Source of the DNA: a virus
Length of the DNA stretch: 64,000 nucleotides
Virus record (IMG/VR): IMGVR_UViG_3300036944_001289
Location: 145,283 to 209,282 of that record
Strand: one strand, 5' to 3'
Part shown: in pieces, positions 1 to 8,038 of the stretch
Numbering within the stretch: position 1 is the first letter of the stretch
Layout: each line of letters opens with the position of its first letter
Notes under the pieces: generated by a model
Database searches by the model: none
Told to the model about the DNA's origin: nothing
What the model saw: only the letters and a program-made list of their open reading frames with translations
Position numbers and translations under genes: made by a program

Positions 1-147
1 AATGATAATGATGAGTTAGCAAAAGCAATTACGGAATATAATTTTAATACTGAAGCATGTTACAATTTTGCATATGACAAATATCATATCAAGTGTGAGA
101 TACAAAAGTTATTAGATTTAAGTTTAAACATATTAAACAAATCTTGA
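1..147 (+). CDS. C-terminal end of an unidentified protein (partial)
   Basis: An open frame enters from the left edge and runs 48 codons to a TGA. The tail is acidic, then aromatic and leucine-rich (ends LNILNKS). It lies 43 bases before a methyltransferase and two glycosyltransferases, so it may be the end of another sugar-transfer enzyme. That is inference from position; no motif is visible in the fragment. Confidence 0.5.
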   Translation, partial: NDNDELAKAITEYNFNTEACYNFAYDKYHIKCEIQKLLDLSLNILNKS

Positions 148-190
148 ATTTTTAAGTAAGTTATACTAAAATGTAAAAAAAATCTAAAAT

Positions 191-724
191 ATGAAAACAT
201 TAAAAACAAGAAACGATTTACTAAATTTAGTACCGAAAAACGCTACTATAGCAGAGATTGGTGTATTTAGAGGTGAGTTTGCAAAGTATATAATTCAAGT
301 AACACAACCTGAACATTTATACCTAGTCGATATATGGCAAGGTAGTTGGGGATCAGGTGATAAAGACGGTAATAACTATGTTAAAATAGAAAACATGGAA
401 GAGATTTATCTACAGCTATTTCACCAAGTAAAAAACAAACCAAATATTCATATAGTAAGATCATCCTCACATAACTTCTTAAAGAGTTGCTCTGAAAATT
501 ATTTTGATGCTGTATATGTTGATGGTGATCATACAGAGGAAGCAGTGTATCAAGATATGGTAGATTCGTTTAGAGTAGTGAAAGCAGGAGGTCTGCTAAT
601 GGGTCATGACTATCACCATCAAATTAAAATAGCAGTTGATAGATTCTGTATCAATTTTAATCAAAAAATAAAAATAGTTACAGATGATGGATGTCCTTCT
701 TTCCTAATTGAGATTATAAAATAA
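191..724 (+). CDS. class I SAM-dependent methyltransferase (Methyltransferase_24 type)
   Basis: 177 aa. The N-terminal third carries the SAM-binding glycine motif EIGVFRGEFAKYI, followed by an acidic strand end LVDIW. A second motif, DAVYVDGDHTEEAVYQD, and AGGLLMGHDY match the family of small methyltransferases found in glycan clusters. The gene ends one base before a glycosyltransferase start, so it belongs to the same operon. Its likely role is O-methylation of a sugar or a virion component; the substrate is unknown. No Shine-Dalgarno sequence precedes the ATG, only an A-rich leader. Confidence 0.75.
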   Translation: MKTLKTRNDLLNLVPKNATIAEIGVFRGEFAKYIIQVTQPEHLYLVDIWQGSWGSGDKDGNNYVKIENMEEIYLQLFHQVKNKPNIHIVRSSSHNFLKSCSENYFDAVYVDGDHTEEAVYQDMVDSFRVVKAGGLLMGHDYHHQIKIAVDRFCINFNQKIKIVTDDGCPSFLIEIIK

Positions 725-725
725 T

Positions 726-1562
726 ATGAAGATACTCATCATACAAGAATATAGCAGACACATTGAAAACGTTAAGTATAGAGAGTGTCTATGTTTTGAA
801 CGCGCATTCAAACGGCTCGGACATGAAGCGTATAGCTGGGGATTGGGACACCCTAATTTCGATAAAACTCCAGACTTTGACAGTTTCGACTTAATACTCT
901 GTTGTGAGAATTACGGAGATAATTGGATACCTAATCTATCGAAGTATAAAAAACCATATAAAATATTTTATGCAATAGACCCCCATGTTAGAGGTATTGA
1001 ACCATACGAAGCTATTGTACGTGATAAAGGTTTTGATTTTATGTTTGTAGCTGTTCATGATTTTTGTACAAAGTCTAATACAGCATGGCTACCACCTGCA
1101 ATTGATGAAGAATTATTCTATAATAAACAGATAAGACGTGATATACCTATAGGATTTGTAGGTCATGTTGCTACTGTTGAGCGTAGCCATTATTTACAGG
1201 TATTAAAATCGAGACTTAACTTATCCGTAAATCTTGAAGTTTTCGGTGACGCTATGGTTGATCTACTAAATCGATTTAAGATTTCTTTTAACAAAAATAT
1301 ATCTAATGATACTAATTATAGAAACTTTGAAAGTATAGCGTGTGGTTCTTTGCTTATTACAGATGATAATCCTGCGTTATATGATCTTGGATTTAAACAT
1401 GGTGAAAACTGTCTTATGTATAAAACAGTCGATGATATCGTATCGTTATTTCCTTTAGATGTAAACAAATACGATACGGTTACTAAAAACGGTATTGAGT
1501 TAGCTAAGAAACATACATATACAAAAAGATGTATAAGCATTTTAAATTTTTTAAATAAATGA
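726..1562 (+). CDS. CgeB-like family 1 glycosyltransferase
   Basis: 278 aa. The C-terminal half has the hallmark of CgeB/GT-B enzymes: FESIACGSLLITDDNPALYD, followed by the acidic-glycine stretch FKHGENCLMYKTVDDI, which forms the sugar-nucleotide pocket. The N-terminal half is a Rossmann-like domain (MKILIIQEYS). It overlaps the next gene by 4 bases (ATGA). It probably adds a sugar to a virion protein, DNA base or host glycan; the acceptor cannot be told from sequence. Confidence 0.72.
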   Translation: MKILIIQEYSRHIENVKYRECLCFERAFKRLGHEAYSWGLGHPNFDKTPDFDSFDLILCCENYGDNWIPNLSKYKKPYKIFYAIDPHVRGIEPYEAIVRDKGFDFMFVAVHDFCTKSNTAWLPPAIDEELFYNKQIRRDIPIGFVGHVATVERSHYLQVLKSRLNLSVNLEVFGDAMVDLLNRFKISFNKNISNDTNYRNFESIACGSLLITDDNPALYDLGFKHGENCLMYKTVDDIVSLFPLDVNKYDTVTKNGIELAKKHTYTKRCISILNFLNK

Positions 1563-2530
1563 AAAAAATAGCGTTCCACACAAATGAGTTAAATTTACGC
1601 GGCACTAATGTTGCATTATACGACTACGCGCATTACAACGAACAAATACTCAATAATACCTCTTATATTATTTCAAATAAAAATGCAGACATGTCTGCGT
1701 ATAAGAAGTTTATTGAAAGATGGCCTTCTCGTGTATTTCTCTATGATAACTTTTCTGAGGTTGATGCCTTTCTAAAAAAAGAAAATATAGAGTTTATTTA
1801 TATTGTAAAAGCTGGTGGTGTAGATGGTAAGACAGTAAACAATGCAAAAAATCTTATACATGCTGTATTTCAACACTACGAACCGCACGGTGAAAAATAT
1901 GTATACATATCACAGTGGTTAGCGCAAAAAATGTGTAAAGATAGTGATAACTATATACCTTATATAGTAGACTTACCACCATCTAATGCTAATTTAAGAC
2001 AGAAATTAAATATACCTGAAACAGCTACAGTAATGGGTAGACACGGAGGTTATGATGAATTTGATTTTTATTACACAATACAAGCGGTAGTAGAGTCACT
2101 AAATAAGCGACAGGATTTGTACTATGTATTCATGAATACAAGGCCGTTTATTAATCACCCACGTGTATTTTTTATCGAAGGTACATATAATTTACAACAT
2201 AAGTCAAACTTTATATCTATGTGTGATTGTATGATCCATGGCAGACAGCAAGGAGAAACGTTTGGACTTGCAATAGGTGAATTCTTATTCTTTGATAAAC
2301 CGGTTATTCTATCAACACAAGGTATCGATGAAAATCACCGTTATATGTTAAGCGATAAAGGTTTTTGGTATGACGATTATTCTAGTTGTTTATCTATGTT
2401 ACTAGAGTTTGATAAGACTAAGCTTATACCTGGCACATACAAAGCACTAGTAAGTCAGTATACACCACAGAAAGTAATGGAACAATTCAATAGTAAATTT
2501 CTTGGGGGTTTAAAGACTGGTTTTTATTGA
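1559..2530 (+). CDS. putative GT-B glycosyltransferase
   Basis: 323 aa. It begins with a beta-strand and glycine-rich turn (IAFHTNELNLRGTNVALYDY) typical of GT-B donor domains. Around residues 220-260 it has CDCMIHGRQQGETFGLAIGE, equivalent to the conserved acidic motif of family 4-like enzymes. The 4-base overlap with the CgeB-like gene upstream indicates translational coupling. Role inferred: a second sugar transfer in the same pathway. The family is recognised by motif pattern only. Confidence 0.62.
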   Translation: MKKIAFHTNELNLRGTNVALYDYAHYNEQILNNTSYIISNKNADMSAYKKFIERWPSRVFLYDNFSEVDAFLKKENIEFIYIVKAGGVDGKTVNNAKNLIHAVFQHYEPHGEKYVYISQWLAQKMCKDSDNYIPYIVDLPPSNANLRQKLNIPETATVMGRHGGYDEFDFYYTIQAVVESLNKRQDLYYVFMNTRPFINHPRVFFIEGTYNLQHKSNFISMCDCMIHGRQQGETFGLAIGEFLFFDKPVILSTQGIDENHRYMLSDKGFWYDDYSSCLSMLLEFDKTKLIPGTYKALVSQYTPQKVMEQFNSKFLGGLKTGFY

Positions 2531-2550
2531 AACTGATATTATTATAACGA

Positions 2551-3138
2551 ATGATCATTAAAAATCTCAAAAAATACGATGGTTCTTTGATTCATAAGAG
2601 ATTTGCTTATGAATACTTTAGAAAGAAAACATTACCTATCGGTAATATAGTAGCATTTCGTGGTGAAATGGATGTAACTACTAATCTTATCGATAGCGAA
2701 GATCTACTTAATAACGACTATATTCATAGTGAAGATGCAATAAACTTCTGTTGGGAGATTCCTAATCTCGACGCATTTGGTGCAGTAGCCTTTCAAAGAC
2801 TATTCAATACATATATTGCAAACATTCTATCATCAAAGTATCTCAAAAAGCCCATTGAAGTAGATGGTGATGACTTAATGGTGCATGATGAGTTTGAAGG
2901 TTCAGATGGTTCATTGCAAAAGGTTGGTAAGTGTAGTGTTAGCATTACATATTCTAAAGATGGTATTGCATTAGGGCATACTGGTATCAATATCGATGCT
3001 GGTAGAAAAGCTCCTAACTTTGCATATAGTACTAAGCTTACTGATGAACAAGCTGAACAGTTTATGAAAGACGTTATCGACGTATTTTACGCTACGACAG
3101 ACGATATTTTCATTGCCACGACGAAAGTTATCGTGTAA
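2551..3138 (+). CDS. DUF366 family protein
   Basis: 195 aa, full length for DUF366. Visible family features are the N-terminal DGSLIHKRFAYEYF, the FRGEMDV motif, IDSEDLL, and the central IEVDGDDLMV segment. DUF366 is a lipoate-ligase-like fold of unknown activity found in archaea and large phages. The function here is unknown. The gene lies between glycosyltransferases and replication genes with short spacers. Confidence 0.68.
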   Translation: MIIKNLKKYDGSLIHKRFAYEYFRKKTLPIGNIVAFRGEMDVTTNLIDSEDLLNNDYIHSEDAINFCWEIPNLDAFGAVAFQRLFNTYIANILSSKYLKKPIEVDGDDLMVHDEFEGSDGSLQKVGKCSVSITYSKDGIALGHTGINIDAGRKAPNFAYSTKLTDEQAEQFMKDVIDVFYATTDDIFIATTKVIV

Positions 3139-3181
3139 CAGTCACCCTATTAAGATTTCATCGTCGTTTGTATAAAAAAAA

Positions 3182-3538
3182 ATGACAATATTCGATCAAC
3201 TTAATAGTATTCTATTTACAAAAAAGAAAATTGAACTAAACTGTGATGATGAGTCACAGTTTAGTCCTTTTATGTTAAATAGATGGTTATCTTTTCATAG
3301 TAGTGAGATGACATTATTCATAAATGATACTGCAAACAAGTACCAGCACTTTTCTGATAAACATGAGGCTTACAATTTTTACTTCAACATATGTCCTAGA
3401 TTGAAGTTTAAGAGAATAAACTATATTAAAAAAGCTAAAAAAGAAGATACAAAAGAGGAAGAAGTAATATTACCTGACTTTTTGAGTAAAAAAGAATATA
3501 ATATGTATGTTGATCTATTAAAAGAGACTAATATATAA
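3182..3538 (+). CDS. 62: clamp-loader small subunit, T4 gp62-like
   Basis: 118 aa. The pattern FSPFMLNRWLSFHSSEMTLF followed by the HFSDKHEAYNFYFN segment and a basic tail is that of the phage clamp-loader A subunit. In T4 the gp44/gp62 complex loads the gp45 sliding clamp, which is used for replication and late transcription. No gp44 or gp45 lies in the window. The T4-type late promoters seen here imply a loaded clamp, so the gene fits. The protein is shorter than T4 gp62, as in many marine T4-like phages. Confidence 0.68.
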   Translation: MTIFDQLNSILFTKKKIELNCDDESQFSPFMLNRWLSFHSSEMTLFINDTANKYQHFSDKHEAYNFYFNICPRLKFKRINYIKKAKKEDTKEEEVILPDFLSKKEYNMYVDLLKETNI

Positions 3539-3543
3539 CGTAT

Positions 3544-3948
3544 ATGGCACTAAGTGTAGATATTCTAGAAACACAGAGATCTCTTATCGATCTCACATCA
3601 CATAGTGATGGTAACTTTGGTTTTGGCGAAGACTTTAAGTTGTCTTTTTTGTTTGAAGACATTGTACTCGTTGAATTTATCGATGAAGCAGATGATGGTC
3701 ATGGTGATGCAATCCTGAGAGGTGGTATCTTTGTACCGACCAATACTTTAACTAAAGCATGGAGAAAAGCTAAAGTTATTCTAGCTGGCCCTAATGCACA
3801 ATACGCTAAAGTTGGAGATATAGTTATATTTCCAAATGATAAGGGTGTATCAGTGTCTAATATTGAAATAGAAGGTCATGGTATTCTAAAGAAAGGTATG
3901 TTCCTAAACGAAAAAAGACTTTTCGGTATTTGTAAGAAGAAAGAGTAA
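3544..3948 (+). CDS. GroES-like co-chaperonin (gp31 analogue)
   Basis: 134 aa. The stretch LRGGIFVPTNTLTKAWRKAK, then VILAGP and VGDIVIFPNDKG, resembles the beta-barrel of GroES, including a mobile-loop-like hydrophobic patch. T4 gp31 replaces GroES for folding gp23, so a co-chaperonin fits a phage with a gp23-type capsid. Sequence similarity is at the motif level only. The stop overlaps the next start by one base (TAATG). Confidence 0.55.
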   Translation: MALSVDILETQRSLIDLTSHSDGNFGFGEDFKLSFLFEDIVLVEFIDEADDGHGDAILRGGIFVPTNTLTKAWRKAKVILAGPNAQYAKVGDIVIFPNDKGVSVSNIEIEGHGILKKGMFLNEKRLFGICKKKE

Positions 3949-4328
3949 TGCCGCAAGTAACTATAGCATCATTAAAAAACCTGCTTAGGTCTAACGTTTG
4001 TGAGATAGAATTCTTACGGCGTAGACCTAAAGCGGGTCGCCCTTTGTATAGGAAAATGATGTGTACGTTATGTAATGATCTTTTAAACTCAACAAATGGT
4101 AGAATATCCTTAAACTACAGACCACCAGTTTATGGTTTACCATATAATGCAGAGTCAAAAAATCTATTACCGGTTTGGGACATCTTTATGCAAGATTGGA
4201 GAATGGTAAATATGGATGCTTGTAATCTTCTCAATACAATAAAAGCAGATGATTCATTCTGGAAACATTATAACGAAAATCTATATACTATGTCAGCGCA
4301 AGATAAAATCAATTATATGGACCTATGA
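3948..4328 (+). CDS. WYL_2/SH3-like beta-barrel protein (DUF2693 type)
   Basis: 126 aa. Key features are VCEIEFLRRR near the N-terminus, MMCTLCNDLL, and the end of the domain LPVWDIFMQDWRMVNMDA. This spacing (short strand, TL, then V-W-D and W-R) is characteristic of a small phage protein family with an Sm/SH3-like barrel. Its role is unknown; nucleic-acid binding is plausible. It overlaps the next gene by 4 bases. Confidence 0.5.
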   Translation: MPQVTIASLKNLLRSNVCEIEFLRRRPKAGRPLYRKMMCTLCNDLLNSTNGRISLNYRPPVYGLPYNAESKNLLPVWDIFMQDWRMVNMDACNLLNTIKADDSFWKHYNENLYTMSAQDKINYMDL

Positions 4329-4669
4329 TAGACCCGCTAATAGAAAATAAAATCAATTCTTTTTTACAAAAAAAGATAAGCATCTTTGTAGAAGGTGCTA
4401 AGCCTATGAAAGAAGGTAAATTTTTAATATTCAGATTTAAAGAGTTTTATCTTAATTTTACTATCAAGCACAGTACAACATCTAAGATTATAGAGCTTCC
4501 ATATCCCTTTAAAATTACAGAAGAGCATAATTGTTTAAAGTTCTCATATAAAGTAGAAGAATTTGCTGCAGAGAACGAAGATTTGCAATTCAAGTTAATG
4601 CTATATAAACCAGAAAAGAAAAATAAATTATATAATTCTGTAGTGGTTTTATCTGCAATTGAAATATAA
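4325..4669 (+). CDS. hypothetical protein
   Basis: 114 aa, lysine-rich, with alternating short strands (FLIFRFKEFYLNFTI), suggesting a small beta-rich domain. It is coupled by an ATGA overlap to the gene before and ends 7 bases before the helicase start, so it is transcribed with the replication genes. No family recognised. Confidence 0.6.
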   Translation: MIDPLIENKINSFLQKKISIFVEGAKPMKEGKFLIFRFKEFYLNFTIKHSTTSKIIELPYPFKITEEHNCLKFSYKVEEFAAENEDLQFKLMLYKPEKKNKLYNSVVVLSAIEI

Positions 4670-4676
4670 TTAACGG

Positions 4677-6308
4677 GTGTTAAAAAATCTAGTCTCTTTC
4701 TTTCCCGAAAATTATACACCCAGTAATCAGCAGCAAGCGCTCCTAGAAAAAATAGATAAAGCGTTTGAAGAAAATAAGTTTGTAATATGTAATGCACCTA
4801 CGGGTTCTGGTAAGAGTTTTTTATCTAAAACATTAGGTAATTACTCTACAGAATGTTCTTCCGAATTTAAACAGCTTATTACAAGTTATGATGCGTTTAA
4901 ACAGACATACGATGGTTCGTATGAATATGAACCTGACTGTATGGCAGAAGAACCTTTCGGTTCTTTTGTATTAACAATAACAAAATCTCTTCAAGATCAG
5001 TATCAAAAACTATTTCAAGAAGATGCTATTTTAAAAGGTAAAACCAATTATACATGTCAAGTAGATGATCAATTTGATGTAGACACCGCACCATGCTTAT
5101 TGACACCTAAATTAAAAGAGACATGTTGGCAAAAAAACATGTGCCCTTATTATAATGCGAGAAATGATATACTGACAAGTAGGTTCGGTATCTTAAATTA
5201 TAAGATGTTTCTTTCGTTGCCAGGTCATGTAAAAAGGAAGCAATTTATCATCTGTGATGAAGCTTCTGAATTGGAAGATACATTGGTTAGTCAATTTTCA
5301 GCTACGATTGACCCTGAAAAGCTTAGAATAGCAGGAGCTAAAGTAACACCTCTTATCAATCATACAGACTATAGTCAAGTTCAAAAATGGCTTAATAATA
5401 TATGCATTACGGTAAGTGAGGAAGCTGATCTATTACTTTCTAAACTCCTTTCAAAGAAGAACGATAAAAATGCTCAATCGGATAAAATTAAACTTAATTA
5501 TTTAAGAAGTATACACGGTAGTATTAAAATGATTTTAGACACATGGCACGAATGTGAATATGTAGTACAGAAAGAGGATAAGGTCGTTAAATTAACACCT
5601 CTAAAGGTAGATACTTTATCTAAACATATATTTGAACATGCTGATAAAGTGTTATTAATGTCTGCTACTATAATTGACCATAAGACGTTTGCTAAAACTC
5701 TAGGTATAACTGATTACAAGTATGTAGAGGTTGATAGTACTTTTGATCCTGCTAAAGCTCCAATCTTTATTAATACCAAGCTAAAGCTTAATCATGGCAA
5801 TCTAAAAGATAATCTACCTACGATTGCTAAACAAATACAAGCTATTTGCGATAAACATAAAAACGATAAAGGTATTATACATACACATTCGATGGCAATT
5901 ACTAGTTACTTGCAAGGTTCAATAAAAGGTAAGAGATTCCTTTTTAGATCTGAAGGTCAGAAGAATGAAGTGCTATTAACACAACATGCAGAATCTACAG
6001 AACCTACTGTTGTTGTAAGCCCATCAGTTGCATTTGGTGTTGACTTTAAAGATGATTTAGCTAGATTCCAGATAATAGTAAAAGCAGCATTTCCACCTTT
6101 AGGTGATGCAAGAATAAAGAAGTTATTTGAAATGGATAAACAATGGTACACTGATAAAATGCTTTGTAATTTTGTACAAGCATGTGGTAGAGGTGTTAGA
6201 AGTAAGGATGATCATTGTATAACGTATGTGTTAGATGCGTGTATATATGATGCTATTATTAAAAATAACCGTAATCTACCTAAGTACTTTCTCAATAGAT
6301 TCGTATAA
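4677..6308 (+). CDS. XPD/DinG-like superfamily 2 DNA helicase with Fe-S cysteines
   Basis: 543 aa with a GTG start. Motif I is APTGSGKS (residues 40-47) and the Walker B variant is IICDEASE. Motif III is LLMSATI and motif VI is QACGRGVRSKDD near residue 500. Between motifs I and II four cysteines lie in the pattern C-x13-C-x9-C-x5-C, matching the 4Fe-4S site of XPD, Rad3 and DinG helicases. It is a 5'-3' DNA helicase by family, probably for repair or replication. It is shorter than DinG and lacks a nuclease domain. Confidence 0.85.
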   Translation: MLKNLVSFFPENYTPSNQQQALLEKIDKAFEENKFVICNAPTGSGKSFLSKTLGNYSTECSSEFKQLITSYDAFKQTYDGSYEYEPDCMAEEPFGSFVLTITKSLQDQYQKLFQEDAILKGKTNYTCQVDDQFDVDTAPCLLTPKLKETCWQKNMCPYYNARNDILTSRFGILNYKMFLSLPGHVKRKQFIICDEASELEDTLVSQFSATIDPEKLRIAGAKVTPLINHTDYSQVQKWLNNICITVSEEADLLLSKLLSKKNDKNAQSDKIKLNYLRSIHGSIKMILDTWHECEYVVQKEDKVVKLTPLKVDTLSKHIFEHADKVLLMSATIIDHKTFAKTLGITDYKYVEVDSTFDPAKAPIFINTKLKLNHGNLKDNLPTIAKQIQAICDKHKNDKGIIHTHSMAITSYLQGSIKGKRFLFRSEGQKNEVLLTQHAESTEPTVVVSPSVAFGVDFKDDLARFQIIVKAAFPPLGDARIKKLFEMDKQWYTDKMLCNFVQACGRGVRSKDDHCITYVLDACIYDAIIKNNRNLPKYFLNRFV

Positions 6309-6311
6309 ATA
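6304..6311 (+). promoter_or_regulatory. late promoter TATAAATA
   Basis: Perfect T4-type late box ending 5 bases before the GTG start at 6317. It overlaps the helicase stop codon. Confidence 0.7.
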
Positions 6312-6316
6312 TATTT

Positions 6317-6880
6317 GTGAAGTTCTCTACATATTACAAATTGGATGAGTCTCTCAAGACTAAACTAAAAGCATTAGGATTAGCAGGTCTAGCTGCTTTA
6401 ACACCTTACACTAAAGCTTCAGATATGAGTGTAAATTTTCAGATGCCTGCAACTATCGCACAGTCGCAACGTAATAGGACGGCTTCCAAAACTGCGACAG
6501 ATATAGATATTGTTGCTGCTACGTTATATAAGGAAGCTAGAGGTGAAGGTAAGAAAGGTATGGAGGCTGTAAATGAGGTTATACATAATAGATCTAAAAA
6601 GAAAAAAAAATCTCTATCTCAAATATGTACTGAACCTAAGCAATTCTCATGCTGGAATAATATAGCACCTACAAAAGATGTTATAGACTCTATTGCTAAA
6701 AAAGATCCAAAAAGTTTTTCAATAGCTAAGAAAATTGCATCTGATGATTTAACAAACCATACTAAAGGTGCTGAGTATTACCATACACTAGCTGTAAAGC
6801 CAACGTGGGGACCAAAACTAAAGAAAAGCGGCTACCAAACAGTAATTATAGGTAATCACATTTTTTATTATAAAAAGTAG
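6317..6880 (+). CDS. SleB-like cell-wall hydrolase (Hydrolase_2)
   Basis: 187 aa with a GTG start set by the adjoining late promoter. Residues 60-185 carry the SleB/CwlJ pattern: AATLYKEARGEGKKGMEAVN with the catalytic Glu, then VIHNRS, CTEPKQFSCWN, and a C-terminal GNHIFYY. The family cleaves peptidoglycan glycan strands. The first 45 residues are a separate leader (MKFSTYYKLDE, then an Ala/Leu-rich segment), which looks like a capsid-targeting peptide or a weak membrane segment. It is either the endolysin or a virion-carried wall enzyme; its late promoter suits both. Confidence 0.78.
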   Translation: MKFSTYYKLDESLKTKLKALGLAGLAALTPYTKASDMSVNFQMPATIAQSQRNRTASKTATDIDIVAATLYKEARGEGKKGMEAVNEVIHNRSKKKKKSLSQICTEPKQFSCWNNIAPTKDVIDSIAKKDPKSFSIAKKIASDDLTNHTKGAEYYHTLAVKPTWGPKLKKSGYQTVIIGNHIFYYKK

Positions 6881-6881
6881 A

Positions 6882-7109
6882 CTACTTTTTCTTCTTCTTT
6901 CTAGGTAATCTGAATGTTACTGTAGATATAGATGGATTTAGTCTATCACCTTTAAATCCACTGTACGCAGAGGGTGTAGACTTATTACCAATAAGAGGGT
7001 TCACAGTACCATGATTAGGCATATTAGGAACCTTTACAGGTCTTTTTGTATCTATAGGTGCTCTAAAACCACCCTCCAATAGAAATTTAACTAATTTATT
7101 GAACCCCAT
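6882..7109 (-). CDS. small basic hypothetical protein
   Basis: 75 aa, convergent with the SleB-like gene (1-base gap). The protein is Pro/Gly/Lys-rich and ends RLPRKKKKK. It has its own perfect late promoter 5 bases upstream, which argues that it is real. The start MGFNKLVKFLLEGG resembles the capsid-targeting leader of other late genes here (LLE, then Gly). Possible DNA-binding internal head protein; inference only. Confidence 0.6.
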   Translation of the reverse strand: MGFNKLVKFLLEGGFRAPIDTKRPVKVPNMPNHGTVNPLIGNKSTPSAYSGFKGDRLNPSISTVTFRLPRKKKKK

Positions 7110-7114
7110 ATTAT

Positions 7115-7122
7115 TATTTATA
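7115..7122 (-). promoter_or_regulatory. late promoter TATAAATA
   Basis: Perfect box on the minus strand, 5 bases before the ATG at 7109. Confidence 0.7.
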
Positions 7123-7132
7123 TAATAACAGA

Positions 7133-7495
7133 ATGACTAAAACTAAAACTTTAACCTGCGTAGTTACAGGAAGTACTACTGTTTACTCAGGTGAATTCCT
7201 TGCAAAGAAAATTGAAGAGTATGGTTCTGAAGAAAACTTAGAAAAACGATATATTTGTAAAGAAGTAAAAAGCTTTCTTAAAAAGAGATATAAGATTAAA
7301 GATATTAGAAAAGTATTATCTGTGGATGATAAGATACCACTACCTGATAATGAAACTCTGGTCTTTTTAGAAATGAATTTTAATAGCAGTATTAATACTG
7401 AGAACTCAGCATCTACAACAATAACAGAATTTACATACAATAAGTCAGATAAAGATGTTGAAGAATTTATCAACAAGTATATAATTCAAAAATGA
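7133..7495 (+). CDS. hypothetical protein with small conserved phage domain
   Basis: 120 aa. The N-terminal half (LTCVVTGSTTVYSGEFL, then EEYGSEENLEKRYICKEVK) has the spacing C-x3-G, Y-GS-E, Y-C/A-K seen again in the protein at 60046-60354, so the two share a small domain. Function unknown. It overlaps the next gene by 4 bases. Confidence 0.6.
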   Translation: MTKTKTLTCVVTGSTTVYSGEFLAKKIEEYGSEENLEKRYICKEVKSFLKKRYKIKDIRKVLSVDDKIPLPDNETLVFLEMNFNSSINTENSASTTITEFTYNKSDKDVEEFINKYIIQK

Positions 7496-8013
7496 TACCT
7501 ATATCTTTAGTAGATACACCTGTTAATGTGGAGGAATTTAAAATTTTAACACCAGCAGAAACTAAGTACGCGCTCTTTTTAGGATTTATTATTCGTAATG
7601 AATATGATAACAAAAGGCTAAAAATAGCTGAAAATTTTAAGCCGGTAAAGTTTTTACATGTAAAAAGAAAAGATAATCAAATAACAGAGTGTATACCATT
7701 GTATGGTGTATTATTAACACCTAATAGTGCTATTGTAAACTTAATGAAGACAGTGCGATCACAAGAAAAAGTAAAAGAAATGCCGCTTATAACATACAGA
7801 AACATACTTTCTCAGTATAATTTTTCATGTGATAATACATATTCATTATACAGCGATATGATATACCCAATTGATTTCACAAATTTAAAATCAGTTTGCG
7901 ATGATACATTTAACGAAGATAAAAAAGTATTTCAACACCTACTATCATTAGATGAAAAACATTTTGATTTCCAATCTTTTGCATCATTGAAATTATTAAT
8001 TCTTAACATATAA
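7492..8013 (+). CDS. hypothetical protein
   Basis: 173 aa, mixed alpha/beta, no motif recognised. It is coupled to 7133-7495 by an ATGA overlap and ends 25 bases before nrdB. A late-type box lies between it and nrdB, so it is probably the last gene of an earlier transcription unit. Confidence 0.6.
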   Translation: MIPISLVDTPVNVEEFKILTPAETKYALFLGFIIRNEYDNKRLKIAENFKPVKFLHVKRKDNQITECIPLYGVLLTPNSAIVNLMKTVRSQEKVKEMPLITYRNILSQYNFSCDNTYSLYSDMIYPIDFTNLKSVCDDTFNEDKKVFQHLLSLDEKHFDFQSFASLKLLILNI

Positions 8014-8018
8014 TAGCA

Positions 8019-8026
8019 GATAAATA
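8019..8026 (+). promoter_or_regulatory. late-type promoter GATAAATA
   Basis: One mismatch from TATAAATA, 12 bases before the nrdB ATG; weaker and further away than most copies. Confidence 0.4.
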
Positions 8027-8038
8027 ATAATCTAATTT

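Noticed and set aside
4447-4797. Minus-strand frame opposite the 114-aa gene and helicase start
   Set aside because: Antisense to two well-supported genes, no promoter or start context.
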